DNA from: Streptomyces griseorubiginosus
GTDB taxonomy: Bacteria; Actinomycetota; Actinomycetes; Streptomycetales; Streptomycetaceae
NCBI RefSeq assembly: GCF_001514195.1
Contig: NZ_KQ948737.1
Span: forward strand, 762,012 to 826,011
Reading direction: 5' to 3'
Length of the DNA: 64,000 nucleotides
Of the stretch, positions 1 to 7,477 are shown piece after piece; position 1 is the stretch's first letter; each line of letters starts with the position of its first letter. Under the pieces are notes generated by a model. It ran no database searches. It was given only the letters and a program-made list of their open reading frames with translations, and was not told where the DNA came from. The position numbers and the translations under genes were made by a program.

Positions 1-1169
1 CCGTAGAGCGAGACGGAGGTCTCCTGGCGGCTCTCGTCGTGCCGCAGGCCGATCAATGGGTCCTGCTCGGCGAGGTGGGTGAGGGCAAGGTGGAGGGACC
101 TGGTGTCGGTGCCCGGGCCCGGCTCGACGACCGTTTCGAGGGTGGGCGGGGCGAAGAAGCGGCCGTGCGTCTTGCGGGGTTCGCCGAGGGTGTCGCCGAT
201 GCGCACGCCGGACAGGCCCCACAGCCGGGCGATCCGGCCCGCGGGGACCGTGTCCCGGCGGGTCTCGGAACCGCCGTCGAAGACACTGATCGCGGTGACG
301 AGGCCCTCCGCGCGGGCCTCGCCGAACGGGACGCGGTCGCGCGTGCCGAGCGTCCCCGAGAACATCCGTGTGTAGGCGATCTTCTCCCCCGCCGGTCCCC
401 GCTCGACCTTGAACACCGTGCCGGAGACGGGCCCTTCGGGATCCGCGTCGGCCGGGGGCAGCAACTCCCGGATGCCGGAGACCAGTTCGGGAACGCCCGC
501 GCCGGTGGCCGCGGATCCGAAGTACACCGGGTGCACCAGGGACCGCCGGGTCTGCTCGACGAGGGCCCGGCGCAGCAGTCCTTCGTCGACCCGCTCCTCG
601 ACGTAGGCGGACAGCAGGTCGTCGTCGTGGTCCGCGAGGACGTCCAAGGGGCCGGTCCCCGGGCTGAAGCGGGCCTGGCGCGTGCCGAGTCCGGCGACGG
701 TTCCCATCGGCACGATCGCCGGGGTGAGCCGCTGGGCGAGGGAGCGCAGGAGGCCGTCGTAGCGGGCGCCCCGTCGGTCGATCTTGTTGACGAAGACGAG
801 GGTCGGGATGCGCAGCCGCTGGAGGGTCCGCATCAGGACCCGGGTCTGCGCCTGGACGCCCTCGACGGCCGAGACGACCAGGACCGCCCCGTCCAGCACG
901 CCGAGGACGCGCTCCACCTCGGCGATGAAGTCCGGGTGGCCGGGGGTGTCGATGAGGTTGACGGTGACGTCGCCGACGGTGAAGGAGACGACGGCGGACT
1001 TGATGGTGATGCCGCGCCGGCGCTCCAGCGCGAGGGTGTCGGTGCGGGTACTTCCGGCGTCGACGCTGCCGATCTCGTCGATGACTCCGGCCGAGTGCAG
1101 CAGCCGCTCGGTCAGGCTGGTCTTACCGGCGTCGACGTGGGCGAGGATCCCGAGGTTGAGCAGGTGCAC
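1..1169 (-). CDS. TetM/OtrA-type ribosomal protection GTPase (5' part, runs off the window)
   Basis: Partial gene read from the complement; it starts inside the window and continues past base 1. The N-terminus reads MHLLNLGILAHVDAGKTSLT, a translational-GTPase P-loop (AHVDAGKTS), followed by RRRGITIKSA (switch I), DTPGHPDF (G3) and FVNKIDRRG (G4, NKID). The last readable part, LAEQDPLIGLRHDESRQE, matches the elongation-factor-G/TetM domain III region. About 389 of the roughly 640 residues typical of the family are present. The GTG start at 1169 is forced by an in-frame stop a few codons upstream; AAGGA lies about 11 bases before it. Members displace tetracycline from the ribosome, but many actinobacterial homologues have no proven resistance role, so resistance is inference. 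Confidence 0.85.
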   Translation of the reverse strand, partial: MHLLNLGILAHVDAGKTSLTERLLHSAGVIDEIGSVDAGSTRTDTLALERRRGITIKSAVVSFTVGDVTVNLIDTPGHPDFIAEVERVLGVLDGAVLVVSAVEGVQAQTRVLMRTLQRLRIPTLVFVNKIDRRGARYDGLLRSLAQRLTPAIVPMGTVAGLGTRQARFSPGTGPLDVLADHDDDLLSAYVEERVDEGLLRRALVEQTRRSLVHPVYFGSAATGAGVPELVSGIRELLPPADADPEGPVSGTVFKVERGPAGEKIAYTRMFSGTLGTRDRVPFGEARAEGLVTAISVFDGGSETRRDTVPAGRIARLWGLSGVRIGDTLGEPRKTHGRFFAPPTLETVVEPGPGTDTRSLHLALTHLAEQDPLIGLRHDESRQETSVSLY

Positions 1170-1402
1170 GAGGCGTCATGTCCTTGGAGAGAGGGGTCGT
1201 TCCTTCCTGGGGGGACATGGACGCAGTGCGCATTGCGGCTCCTGGATCGTGCGACGACGAGTACGACGAGTACAGGGAGAGTCCAGCAGGTGCACGCGGA
1301 CGACGGCAACGGATTAACGCTCGACGCGTCGCGGCGCGGGGGTACCCGGGGTCGGTGAGCCGCCGTGGCAGTGTGGGGCGGTGGTGGTGAGAGGAGCCGA
1401 CG

Positions 1403-2515
1403 ATGCGTGACATCCTGCCGGTGCTGGCCGGCTGGTACCGGGCAGGGCTGCCGTTCGGGCTGGCCACCGTCGTCTCGACCAGTCGCAGCGCGCCGCGTGA
1501 CCCCGGCGCGGCCATGGCCGTGGGCCCGGGCGACGAGGTCGTCGGCAGTGTGTCCGGCGGCTGCGTCGAGGGGGCCGTCTTCGAACTGGCCCAGGAGGTC
1601 GTGGCGAGCGGCGCGGCCCGCCTCGCGACCTTCGGGTACAGCGACGAGGACGCGTTCGCGGTGGGGCTGACCTGCGGCGGGGAGATCACCCTGCTGGTAC
1701 GGCCCGTGACGGCCGCCCTAGATCCCGTGTTCGGCGAGGTCGCGCAGGCCGTCACGGAGGACCGCCCGGTGACCCTGGCGACCGTGGCCGAGGGCCCCGC
1801 ACCGCTCGGCGCCACACTCGCGGTGTGGCCGGACCGGGTCGCGGGGACCCTGGGCGCCACCGGCCTGGACGCGGCGGTCACGGCCGACGCGCGCGGCGAA
1901 CTGGCCCAGGGCGCGACGGGCACGAGGCGGTACGGCCCGCACGGCGAGCGGCGCGAGGATTCGGTCGGCGTCTTCCTGCACTCCTTCGCCCCGCCGCCGC
2001 GCATGCTTGTCTTCGGCGCGATCGACTACGCGGCCTCCGTCGCCCGGATCGGCGCCTTCCTCGGCTACCGGGTCACCGTGTGCGACGCCCGCCCGGTCTT
2101 CGCCACGCCGAAGCGCTTCCCGGAGGGCGTCGAGGTCGTCGTGGACTGGCCGCACCGCTATCTGCGCGGCACCGGCACCGACGAGCGCACGGTCATCTGC
2201 GTCCTGACCCACGACCCGAAGTTCGACGTACCGCTGCTGGAGGAGGCGCTGCGTCGGCCGGCGGCGTACATCGGGGCGATGGGCAGCCGCCGTACGCACG
2301 ACGACCGGATGAAGCGGCTGACCGAGTCGGGACTGACCGGGGCCGAGCTGTCCCGGCTGCGCTCGCCGGTCGGCCTGGACCTCGGGGCCCGGACACCGGA
2401 GGAGGTCGCGGTGTCGGTGGCCGCCGAGATCGTCGCGCTGCGCTGGGGCGGCAGCGGAGTCCCGCTGACGGCGACGGCGGGAGCGATCCACCCGCCCGGG
2501 AAGCGGGGCGTGTGA
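1403..2515 (+). CDS. XdhC/CoxI family protein
   Basis: The 370-residue protein has the XdhC/CoxI N-terminal domain with the conserved SGGCVEGAV stretch (about residues 52-60) and TCGGEI (about 97-102). The C-terminal Rossmann-like domain carries IGAMGSRRTHDDR, a hallmark of the family. XdhC proteins bind molybdenum cofactor and insert its sulfurated form into xanthine dehydrogenase or related enzymes. No molybdenum hydroxylase subunits sit next to it here, so its client enzyme is unknown. The ATG start follows GAGAGGAG at a usual distance. It diverges from the TetM-like GTPase and converges on the metallophosphoesterase. Confidence 0.85.
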   Translation: MRDILPVLAGWYRAGLPFGLATVVSTSRSAPRDPGAAMAVGPGDEVVGSVSGGCVEGAVFELAQEVVASGAARLATFGYSDEDAFAVGLTCGGEITLLVRPVTAALDPVFGEVAQAVTEDRPVTLATVAEGPAPLGATLAVWPDRVAGTLGATGLDAAVTADARGELAQGATGTRRYGPHGERREDSVGVFLHSFAPPPRMLVFGAIDYAASVARIGAFLGYRVTVCDARPVFATPKRFPEGVEVVVDWPHRYLRGTGTDERTVICVLTHDPKFDVPLLEEALRRPAAYIGAMGSRRTHDDRMKRLTESGLTGAELSRLRSPVGLDLGARTPEEVAVSVAAEIVALRWGGSGVPLTATAGAIHPPGKRGV

Positions 2516-2579
2516 GGCCCGTCCGGGGGTCCGCGCCGAACCAGCCGAGCGGTCCGAAGCCCGCACCGGGCCCGCGGGC

Positions 2580-3092
2580 TCAGCGCGCGGCAGGGCGGGG
2601 CGGCAGCCGGTGCAGGCGTACGTCCGTGAGGTTGGCGTCGCTCACGGTCGCGGTCATGTAGGTGCAGTGCGGCTGACGGCGGCGGTCGGTGGGCGAGCCG
2701 GGGTTGAGGAGTCGCAGTCCGCCCGGGGCGACGGTGTCCCAGGGGATGTGGCTGTGGCCGAAGACCAGGACGTCGGTGCCGGGAAAGCGCGCGGCGCAGC
2801 GGGCCTCGCGGCCCTGGGCGGCGCCGGTCTCGTGGACGACGGCGAAGCGCAGGCCGCCGAGTTCGGCGTACGCCACCTCGGGCAGCCGCGCGCGCAGCTC
2901 AGGCCCGTCGTTGTTGCCGTACACGGCGACGAGCCGGGCGCTGCGGCTCTCCAGCAGGTCGAGGGTGGCCGTGTCGACCCAGTCCCCGGCGTGGAACACG
3001 ACGTCGGCGCGCGGGAGTTCGTCGAGCAGCGGGTCGGGGAGCTGCTTGGCACGCTTGGGGAGGTGGGTGTCGGACATCAGCAGCAGGCGCAC
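2580..3092 (-). CDS. YfcE/MJ0936-type metallophosphoesterase
   Basis: A 170-residue calcineurin-like phosphoesterase. Visible metal-site motifs are LLMSDTHL (about residues 4-11), FHAGDWVD (GDxxD-like), VYGNND (GNxD/N) and FGHSHIP (GHSH) near the C-terminus, with LLNPGSPTDRR closing the fold. Members hydrolyse phosphodiesters with Mn2+ or similar metals; the natural substrate cannot be told. The frame stays open further upstream, to 3302, but that extension is arginine/proline rich with no domain match, so the GTG at 3092 directly before RLLLMSDTH is chosen. No strong ribosome binding site is visible. It converges on the XdhC gene. Confidence 0.8.
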   Translation of the reverse strand: MRLLLMSDTHLPKRAKQLPDPLLDELPRADVVFHAGDWVDTATLDLLESRSARLVAVYGNNDGPELRARLPEVAYAELGGLRFAVVHETGAAQGREARCAARFPGTDVLVFGHSHIPWDTVAPGGLRLLNPGSPTDRRRQPHCTYMTATVSDANLTDVRLHRLPPRPAAR

Positions 3093-3321
3093 GGGGTCAG
3101 CGTAGACGGGCGCCCTGTGCAGGACGCGCCGGTGCCGGCCCCGACATCCATGTCGATGTCGCGGAACCGGCGACGCCCGTCTGTCATCTTCACTCATGCC
3201 GGATGTCCTGCCGGTCAAGGCAGCCCTCTGCCCCGGCACTTGCCCAGGCGGCGTTAACATCGGCGCACAACGCGTCGATCCGTGACGCAAGCCACAAGCC
3301 ACTCAAGGAGTCCGGACACCG

Positions 3322-5274
3322 ATGCCGGTCAAGGTCAGCGTCGTCATCCCCGTCTACAACCCGGGGGCCTACATCGAGGACTGCATCGCCTCGCTGCGCA
3401 GGCAGTCCCTGCCCCCGGACGAGTTCGAGGCGATCTTCGTCGACGACGGTTCGACCGACGACACGCCGGCCCGGCTGGACGCGGTGGCCGCCGAGGTCGA
3501 GAACATCAAGGTCATCCACCAGGAGGCCTCGGGCTGGTCGGGCAAGCCTCGCAACGTCGGGATCGCCGCCTCCGAGGGCGAGTTCGTCATGTTCGTCGAC
3601 AACGACGACTACCTCGGCGACGAGGCCCTGGAGCGGATGTACGACTACGCGGTCGCCAACGGCGCCGACGTGGTCGTGGGCAAGATGGCCGGCAAGGGCC
3701 GGGGCGTGCCGGTGGAGCTGTTCCGCCGCAACCACCCGCGCGCCACGGTCGACAACGCCCCGCTGATCGACAGTCTCACGCCCCACAAGATGTTCCGGCG
3801 GGCCTTCCTCGACCGGATCGGGCTGCGCTTCCCGGAGGGGCGGCGCCGGCTGGAGGACCACGTCTTCGTCACGGAGGCGTATCTGCGCGCGGACAACGTC
3901 TCCGTGCTCAGCGACTACGTCTGCTACTACCACCTCAAGCGCGACGACGCCTCCAACGCGGGCTTCCAGCGCTTCGACCCGGTGGGCTACTTCGCCAACC
4001 TGCGCGAGGCGCTCGACGTCGTCGAGAAGTACACCGAGCCGGGGAAGACCCGCGACCGGCTCTTCCGGCGCTGGCTGCGGAACGAGATGGTCGAGCGGAT
4101 GCGCGGCAAGCGGCTGCTCTCCGCCCCCGAGGACTACCGTCAGGAGCTCTTCAAGGAGATCCGCTCCGTCGTCGTCGAGCGCTTCGGTCCGGGTGTCGCG
4201 GCGGGTCTCCAGCCCACCCAGCAGGTCGTCGCGGCGCTGATCGCCGACGGCCGGCTCGACGACCTGGTCGCGTTCGCCGAGTGGGAGGTGTCCGTCACCG
4301 CGACGACCACCCCGGACGGTGTCGAGTGGGACGGCGGGGTGCTGCGGATCGGACTGTCCGCCGAGCTCGCGTCGGACGGCACGCCGATGACGTTCCCCGC
4401 GAAGGGCAGCAAGAAGCCGCTGGCCGGGCCGCCGGCCTCCGTGCGGGAGGCGGTGGACTGGGTCGGTGCCCACAGCGTCGCCGGCTTCGGCCGCGCCACC
4501 GTCGAAGTGCTGCTGACCGAACGCACCAGCTCCGCGCAGTTCTTCCAGCCGGTGGAGTTCACCCGGGAGACCGTCCCGGTGGACGGGGACGACCGGGTGC
4601 GGCTCGTGCTGCGGGGCACCACGACCGTGGACCCGGCCACCGCCGCCGACGGCGGTCCGCTGGACGCCGGGCTGTACGACGTGTTCGTGCGCGTCAAGCT
4701 CGGCGGCTGGACCAAGCAGAGCCGGCTGGGTCCGGTCGCGCTCAAGGGCCGTACCGCGGCGGAGGCCGGGGTCGCCGGCGGCCGGGTGGTGCTGCCGTAC
4801 TGGACCGCGAAGCAGGGCACGCTCGCCCTGGACGTCGACACCGCGGGCAAGCGCCTGGAGCTCGGCCGTCTGACGCCCGGCGAGGTGACCGTCTCCGGCG
4901 ACCGGGTCGAGGTGCCGGTGCCGTTCCACGTGCCCGGTGACACGCCCGTCCTGCTGAAGCTGACCGGGGGCTCCGGCACCTCGCCCAGGCAGGTGCCCGG
5001 CACGCTGCGCCCCCAGGACTCCGCCGCCCTGCTGGAGGCCGTGCTGCCGCTCGGCGACCTCGGGGAGACGCCCTGGCAGGTGGCGCTGAGCCCGGCGCCC
5101 GACGCCCCGGAGCCGCGCTTCCACCCCCTGCCGTTCGCCCTGCGGGTGAAGGATGGCCGGGTCCAGGTCACCGCCGTACGTCCGCCCCGGCCCGGTGTCG
5201 GACAGCGACTGGTCCGCAGGGCCAGGCCGCTCGCCCGGAAGGTGCTGGCCCGGATCAGGGCCCGGCGCAAGTAG
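3322..5274 (+). CDS. Family 2 glycosyltransferase, TarS/TarP-like
   Basis: A 650-residue protein beginning with a GT-A fold: VSVVIPVYNPG (residues 5-15), FVDDGSTDDT (about 39-48) and the metal-binding VDNDDYL (about 92-98). The acceptor-side motif RRLEDHVFV follows near residue 175. The remaining 350 residues are beta-rich linker and C-terminal repeats resembling those of TarS/TarP, which attach sugars to wall teichoic acid, and the C-terminus is strongly basic. A role in glycosylating a cell-wall glycopolymer is therefore inferred. AAGGAG precedes the ATG by about 11 bases. It is monocistronic and ends in a strong hairpin; the opposing gene is a methyltransferase that may act on the same polymer. 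Confidence 0.8.
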   Translation: MPVKVSVVIPVYNPGAYIEDCIASLRRQSLPPDEFEAIFVDDGSTDDTPARLDAVAAEVENIKVIHQEASGWSGKPRNVGIAASEGEFVMFVDNDDYLGDEALERMYDYAVANGADVVVGKMAGKGRGVPVELFRRNHPRATVDNAPLIDSLTPHKMFRRAFLDRIGLRFPEGRRRLEDHVFVTEAYLRADNVSVLSDYVCYYHLKRDDASNAGFQRFDPVGYFANLREALDVVEKYTEPGKTRDRLFRRWLRNEMVERMRGKRLLSAPEDYRQELFKEIRSVVVERFGPGVAAGLQPTQQVVAALIADGRLDDLVAFAEWEVSVTATTTPDGVEWDGGVLRIGLSAELASDGTPMTFPAKGSKKPLAGPPASVREAVDWVGAHSVAGFGRATVEVLLTERTSSAQFFQPVEFTRETVPVDGDDRVRLVLRGTTTVDPATAADGGPLDAGLYDVFVRVKLGGWTKQSRLGPVALKGRTAAEAGVAGGRVVLPYWTAKQGTLALDVDTAGKRLELGRLTPGEVTVSGDRVEVPVPFHVPGDTPVLLKLTGGSGTSPRQVPGTLRPQDSAALLEAVLPLGDLGETPWQVALSPAPDAPEPRFHPLPFALRVKDGRVQVTAVRPPRPGVGQRLVRRARPLARKVLARIRARRK

Positions 5275-5298
5275 CGGCAAGGGCACAGCACAGCAGTG

Positions 5299-5327
5299 AG
5301 GGGAGGACGCCGGAAGCGTCCTCCCCT
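5299..5327. terminator. Bidirectional hairpin terminator
   Basis: A perfect 12-bp stem AGGGGAGGACGC / GCGTCCTCCCCT with a 5-base loop (CGGAA) lies between the stops of the convergent glycosyltransferase and methyltransferase genes. Confidence 0.75.
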
Positions 5328-5350
5328 TGCTCATGCCATGGGTGCAGTGG

Positions 5351-6154
5351 TCAGCCCGCGTTGTTGAGCTGCGTGAGGCTCGTGCGCAGGTGCTCCCAGC
5401 TGCGGTCCCGCTTGCTGCCCCGGTTGCGGGCGTTGACCAGCGCCTTCCAGAAGGGCGCCTCGATCAGCGCCTCCGGCTTGATCGCCGAGGTCCGCTCCAG
5501 GACCGTCTCGGGCACCTTCTGCGGGTCGGGGACCACGTACTCCGCGATGATCTCGTCGTACTTGTCCTTGAGGACGGTGTTGGTCGGGTCCGCGCCGAAC
5601 ACCACGAGCTGGCCGGTGGGCTCGGTGTCGACCAGGACCGTCACCAGGTCGGGCCGGTAGCGGTTCAGGACCTCGATCACCTTGTAGACGTCGCCCGTCC
5701 ACGCGTTGGTGTGGCGGTCGCGGGCCGCCTCGTCCACGTTGCGCGGCAGCATGTCGTCGAAGACGATCACGCTGGCCCAGTCCGCGTACTTCTCCACGTT
5801 GATGAAGTCGCGCAGCGCGAACTCGAACAGGTGCATGCCGTCGATGAACGCCAGGTCGAGCGTGACGTCCTTCCAGTACCCGAACGGGCTGCGGTTGCGG
5901 ATGATGTTCCGCAGCGGGTGGCGGCCGCCCTTGAGGTGCTGGAGCGGGTTCTCGCGCGCGAAGAAGTCGTCGCTGGTGGCCTTCGCCAGGTGGACGTCGC
6001 AGCGGATCTCGGAGACCACCTTGAACGCCGGGTCGATCGCGATGCTCGGTACCCGGGAGAACGTCAGGCTGCGGCCGTCGTTGACGCCGATCTCCAGGTA
6101 GTTGCGGTTCGCGCTGGCTTTGTGGAGCCCCCGCAGGAACTCGTGACGTTTCAC
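5351..6154 (-). CDS. Class I SAM-dependent methyltransferase (Methyltransf_24 type)
   Basis: A 267-residue protein. Residues about 17-26 (YLEIGVNDGR) form the SAM-binding glycine loop, SIAIDPAFKV supplies the second-strand acidic residue, and LAFIDGMHLFEFALRDF (about residues 105-121) is typical of the Methyltransf_24/cephalosporin-hydroxylase-like family that modifies sugars or polymers. VIVFDDMLP is the following strand. GTG at 6154 is chosen because AAGGAG lies 8 bases upstream; the open frame further upstream is low-quality sequence. It faces the TarS-like glycosyltransferase, so modification of a wall or capsular polymer is plausible but unproven. Confidence 0.75.
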   Translation of the reverse strand: MKRHEFLRGLHKASANRNYLEIGVNDGRSLTFSRVPSIAIDPAFKVVSEIRCDVHLAKATSDDFFARENPLQHLKGGRHPLRNIIRNRSPFGYWKDVTLDLAFIDGMHLFEFALRDFINVEKYADWASVIVFDDMLPRNVDEAARDRHTNAWTGDVYKVIEVLNRYRPDLVTVLVDTEPTGQLVVFGADPTNTVLKDKYDEIIAEYVVPDPQKVPETVLERTSAIKPEALIEAPFWKALVNARNRGSKRDRSWEHLRTSLTQLNNAG

Positions 6155-6428
6155 TGGGAAATCTCCTTGCGGATGTGTGGCAGTGCTTCGTGCAGGGCGG
6201 ACCGCCGGTCCCGGTGCGAGTCCGGCGCGGCCCCCGTCCTCCGGCCGCACCCGAGGGCGCCGGCGGCGGGGCGAGGTGCGGGCCCGGCTGCCCCGGCCAA
6301 GACCGGTTCCGTGGAACATACCTGCTGTGAGCTTCCCATGACAGGACTTCGCGGCGAGGAGCGCGATCCCGAGGGAAAGGGCTTGGTAAGGACGGGAAGC
6401 CGGAAGGTGAACCTCCGGGTGGAGGAAC

Positions 6429-6578
6429 TCATGACGCGGTCCGCACCTTGCCGTCGATCAGGCGCGGGAGAGCACGCCCGTCGATCAGGCGCGGGAGAGC
6501 ACGCGATGAGGTGGCCGACGGGAGCATGCACGGCCGTGACCGGGTGCCGGCTCCGTCGGCCAGCACGAGAGCCTTCAT
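6429..6578 (-). pseudogene. Remnant of an RmlA/StrD-type nucleotidyltransferase
   Basis: The 49-codon frame starts MKALVLADGAGTRSRP, which matches the invariant start of glucose-1-phosphate thymidylyltransferases (MKALVLAGGxGTRLRP) at nearly every position. A Gly-to-Asp and a Leu-to-Ser change fall in the nucleotide-binding loop. After about 16 residues the similarity stops; the rest contains a duplicated RALPRLIDG peptide and a stop. AGGGTGA lies 5 bases before the ATG, so the 5' end of a real gene seems to survive. The downstream body of the gene is absent from the window. It lies next to the glycosyltransferase and methyltransferase genes, suggesting a decayed polysaccharide locus. A chance match is unlikely but not excluded. 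Confidence 0.55.
6451..6504. repeat. Perfect 27-bp tandem duplication
   Basis: The 27-base unit at 6451-6477 is repeated without change at 6478-6504. Being a multiple of three it keeps the frame of the RmlA remnant and produces the doubled RALPRLIDG peptide. Confidence 0.9.
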
Positions 6579-6677
6579 CTGCGTCACCCTAGCCCGCATC
6601 CGGAGGGACCGGCCGTGTCAGGGGGTGACGTGATGGTGGAGCGTCGGTGACGGGGGCGAGGAGGGCTCGGGGAGCGC

Positions 6678-6854
6678 TCAGTCCTCGCCACGGACGATGT
6701 TGTCCTCCGCGGTGTGCGCGGTGGTGGGTCCGCCCTGCTCCTCGACCGCGGGCAGGCACGTCCGCAGGTCTCCCTTGCCGTGCAGGCGGCGGGCCCTGGA
6801 CCAGCCCGTCTCGGGCCGGCGTACGACGGATTTCTGTGCGGTCTGCGGGGTCAC
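6678..6854 (-). CDS. Small hypothetical protein (58 aa)
   Basis: A GTG-started frame begins VTPQTAQKSVVRRPETGWSR and ends with an acidic tail (EDNIVRGED). Third codon positions are almost all G or C, as in true genes of this genome, and GGTGA plus AAGGA precede the start. It has no membrane segment, no cysteine pair and no recognised domain. The middle RARRLHGKGD stretch is basic and the end acidic. It stands alone between the RmlA remnant and the CBS gene. No function can be suggested. Confidence 0.45.
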   Translation of the reverse strand: MTPQTAQKSVVRRPETGWSRARRLHGKGDLRTCLPAVEEQGGPTTAHTAEDNIVRGED

Positions 6855-7011
6855 GGCGGTTCACCGTCCTTCCATGCTGCTCCTCCGGGTCCCCGGTGCC
6901 GGCCGTGTCAAACGGGTCCGGTCCGGCCGTCAGGGCACCGGTGCCGCACACCCGTTCACCGGTGAGCGGCCACCCGGCCGCTTGACGGCCGGTCGAACTC
7001 TCCTTCCCGGC

Positions 7012-7431
7012 TCAGGTGTTGGGGCGGGCCACACTGATGTCGCCCAGGGCCGACTCCGGGTCGCGTTCCATGGCCGCGTCGCCGAGGGCGACGATGCCGA
7101 CGGGGTGGCCGCCCTCGACGACCGGGATCCGGCGTACGGCGTGTTCGCGCATGAGCTCGATGGCGTGGTCCAGGTCGTCCTCGGGAGCCACGGTCACCAG
7201 GTCCGCGCTGCACGCGCCGGCCACGGTGACCTGTTCCGGGTCGCCGCCGTCGGCGAGGGACCGCACGACGAGGTCGCGGTCGGTGACCAGTCCGCGCAGT
7301 TCGTCGCCGTCGGTGACGAGGACGGCGCCGAGGTCCTGGTCGCGCATGATCCGGGCGACGGCGGTCACGGAGGTCTGCGGTTCCACGGTGACCGGCGCGC
7401 TGGTCATGATGTCGCTGACGTGCTGGGTCAT
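7012..7431 (-). CDS. CBS domain protein
   Basis: A 139-residue protein made of two CBS repeats. The first (about residues 4-60) contains VSDIMTSAPVTVEP and GLVTDRDLVVR; the second (about 75-130) contains ELMREHAVRRIPVVEGG and GIVALGDAA. CBS pairs bind adenine nucleotides and act as energy sensors or redox-linked regulators; small stand-alone forms are common in Streptomyces. The ATG at 7431 is chosen since the domain starts right after it and AGAGGGG precedes it. It lies 46 bases downstream of the SpoIIE phosphatase gene on the same strand and could be cotranscribed. Confidence 0.85.
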   Translation of the reverse strand: MTQHVSDIMTSAPVTVEPQTSVTAVARIMRDQDLGAVLVTDGDELRGLVTDRDLVVRSLADGGDPEQVTVAGACSADLVTVAPEDDLDHAIELMREHAVRRIPVVEGGHPVGIVALGDAAMERDPESALGDISVARPNT

Positions 7432-7477
7432 GACGTACCCCTCTGCTCGCGGGTTGGTGGGCCCCGGGTACCCCTCC

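Noticed and set aside
1123..2004. 293-residue - strand frame over the XdhC gene
   Set aside because: Mirror frame with Ser/Arg/Pro low complexity; XdhC on the + strand is clear.
3190..5334. 714-residue open frame on the - strand
   Set aside because: Antisense to the glycosyltransferase gene and without any domain; the + strand frame has the GT-A motifs and a ribosome site.
6151..6531. 126-residue frame on the - strand upstream of the methyltransferase
   Set aside because: It is in the same DNA as the RmlA remnant but in another frame, Arg/Pro rich, and ends at the methyltransferase start; the remnant frame has real similarity.
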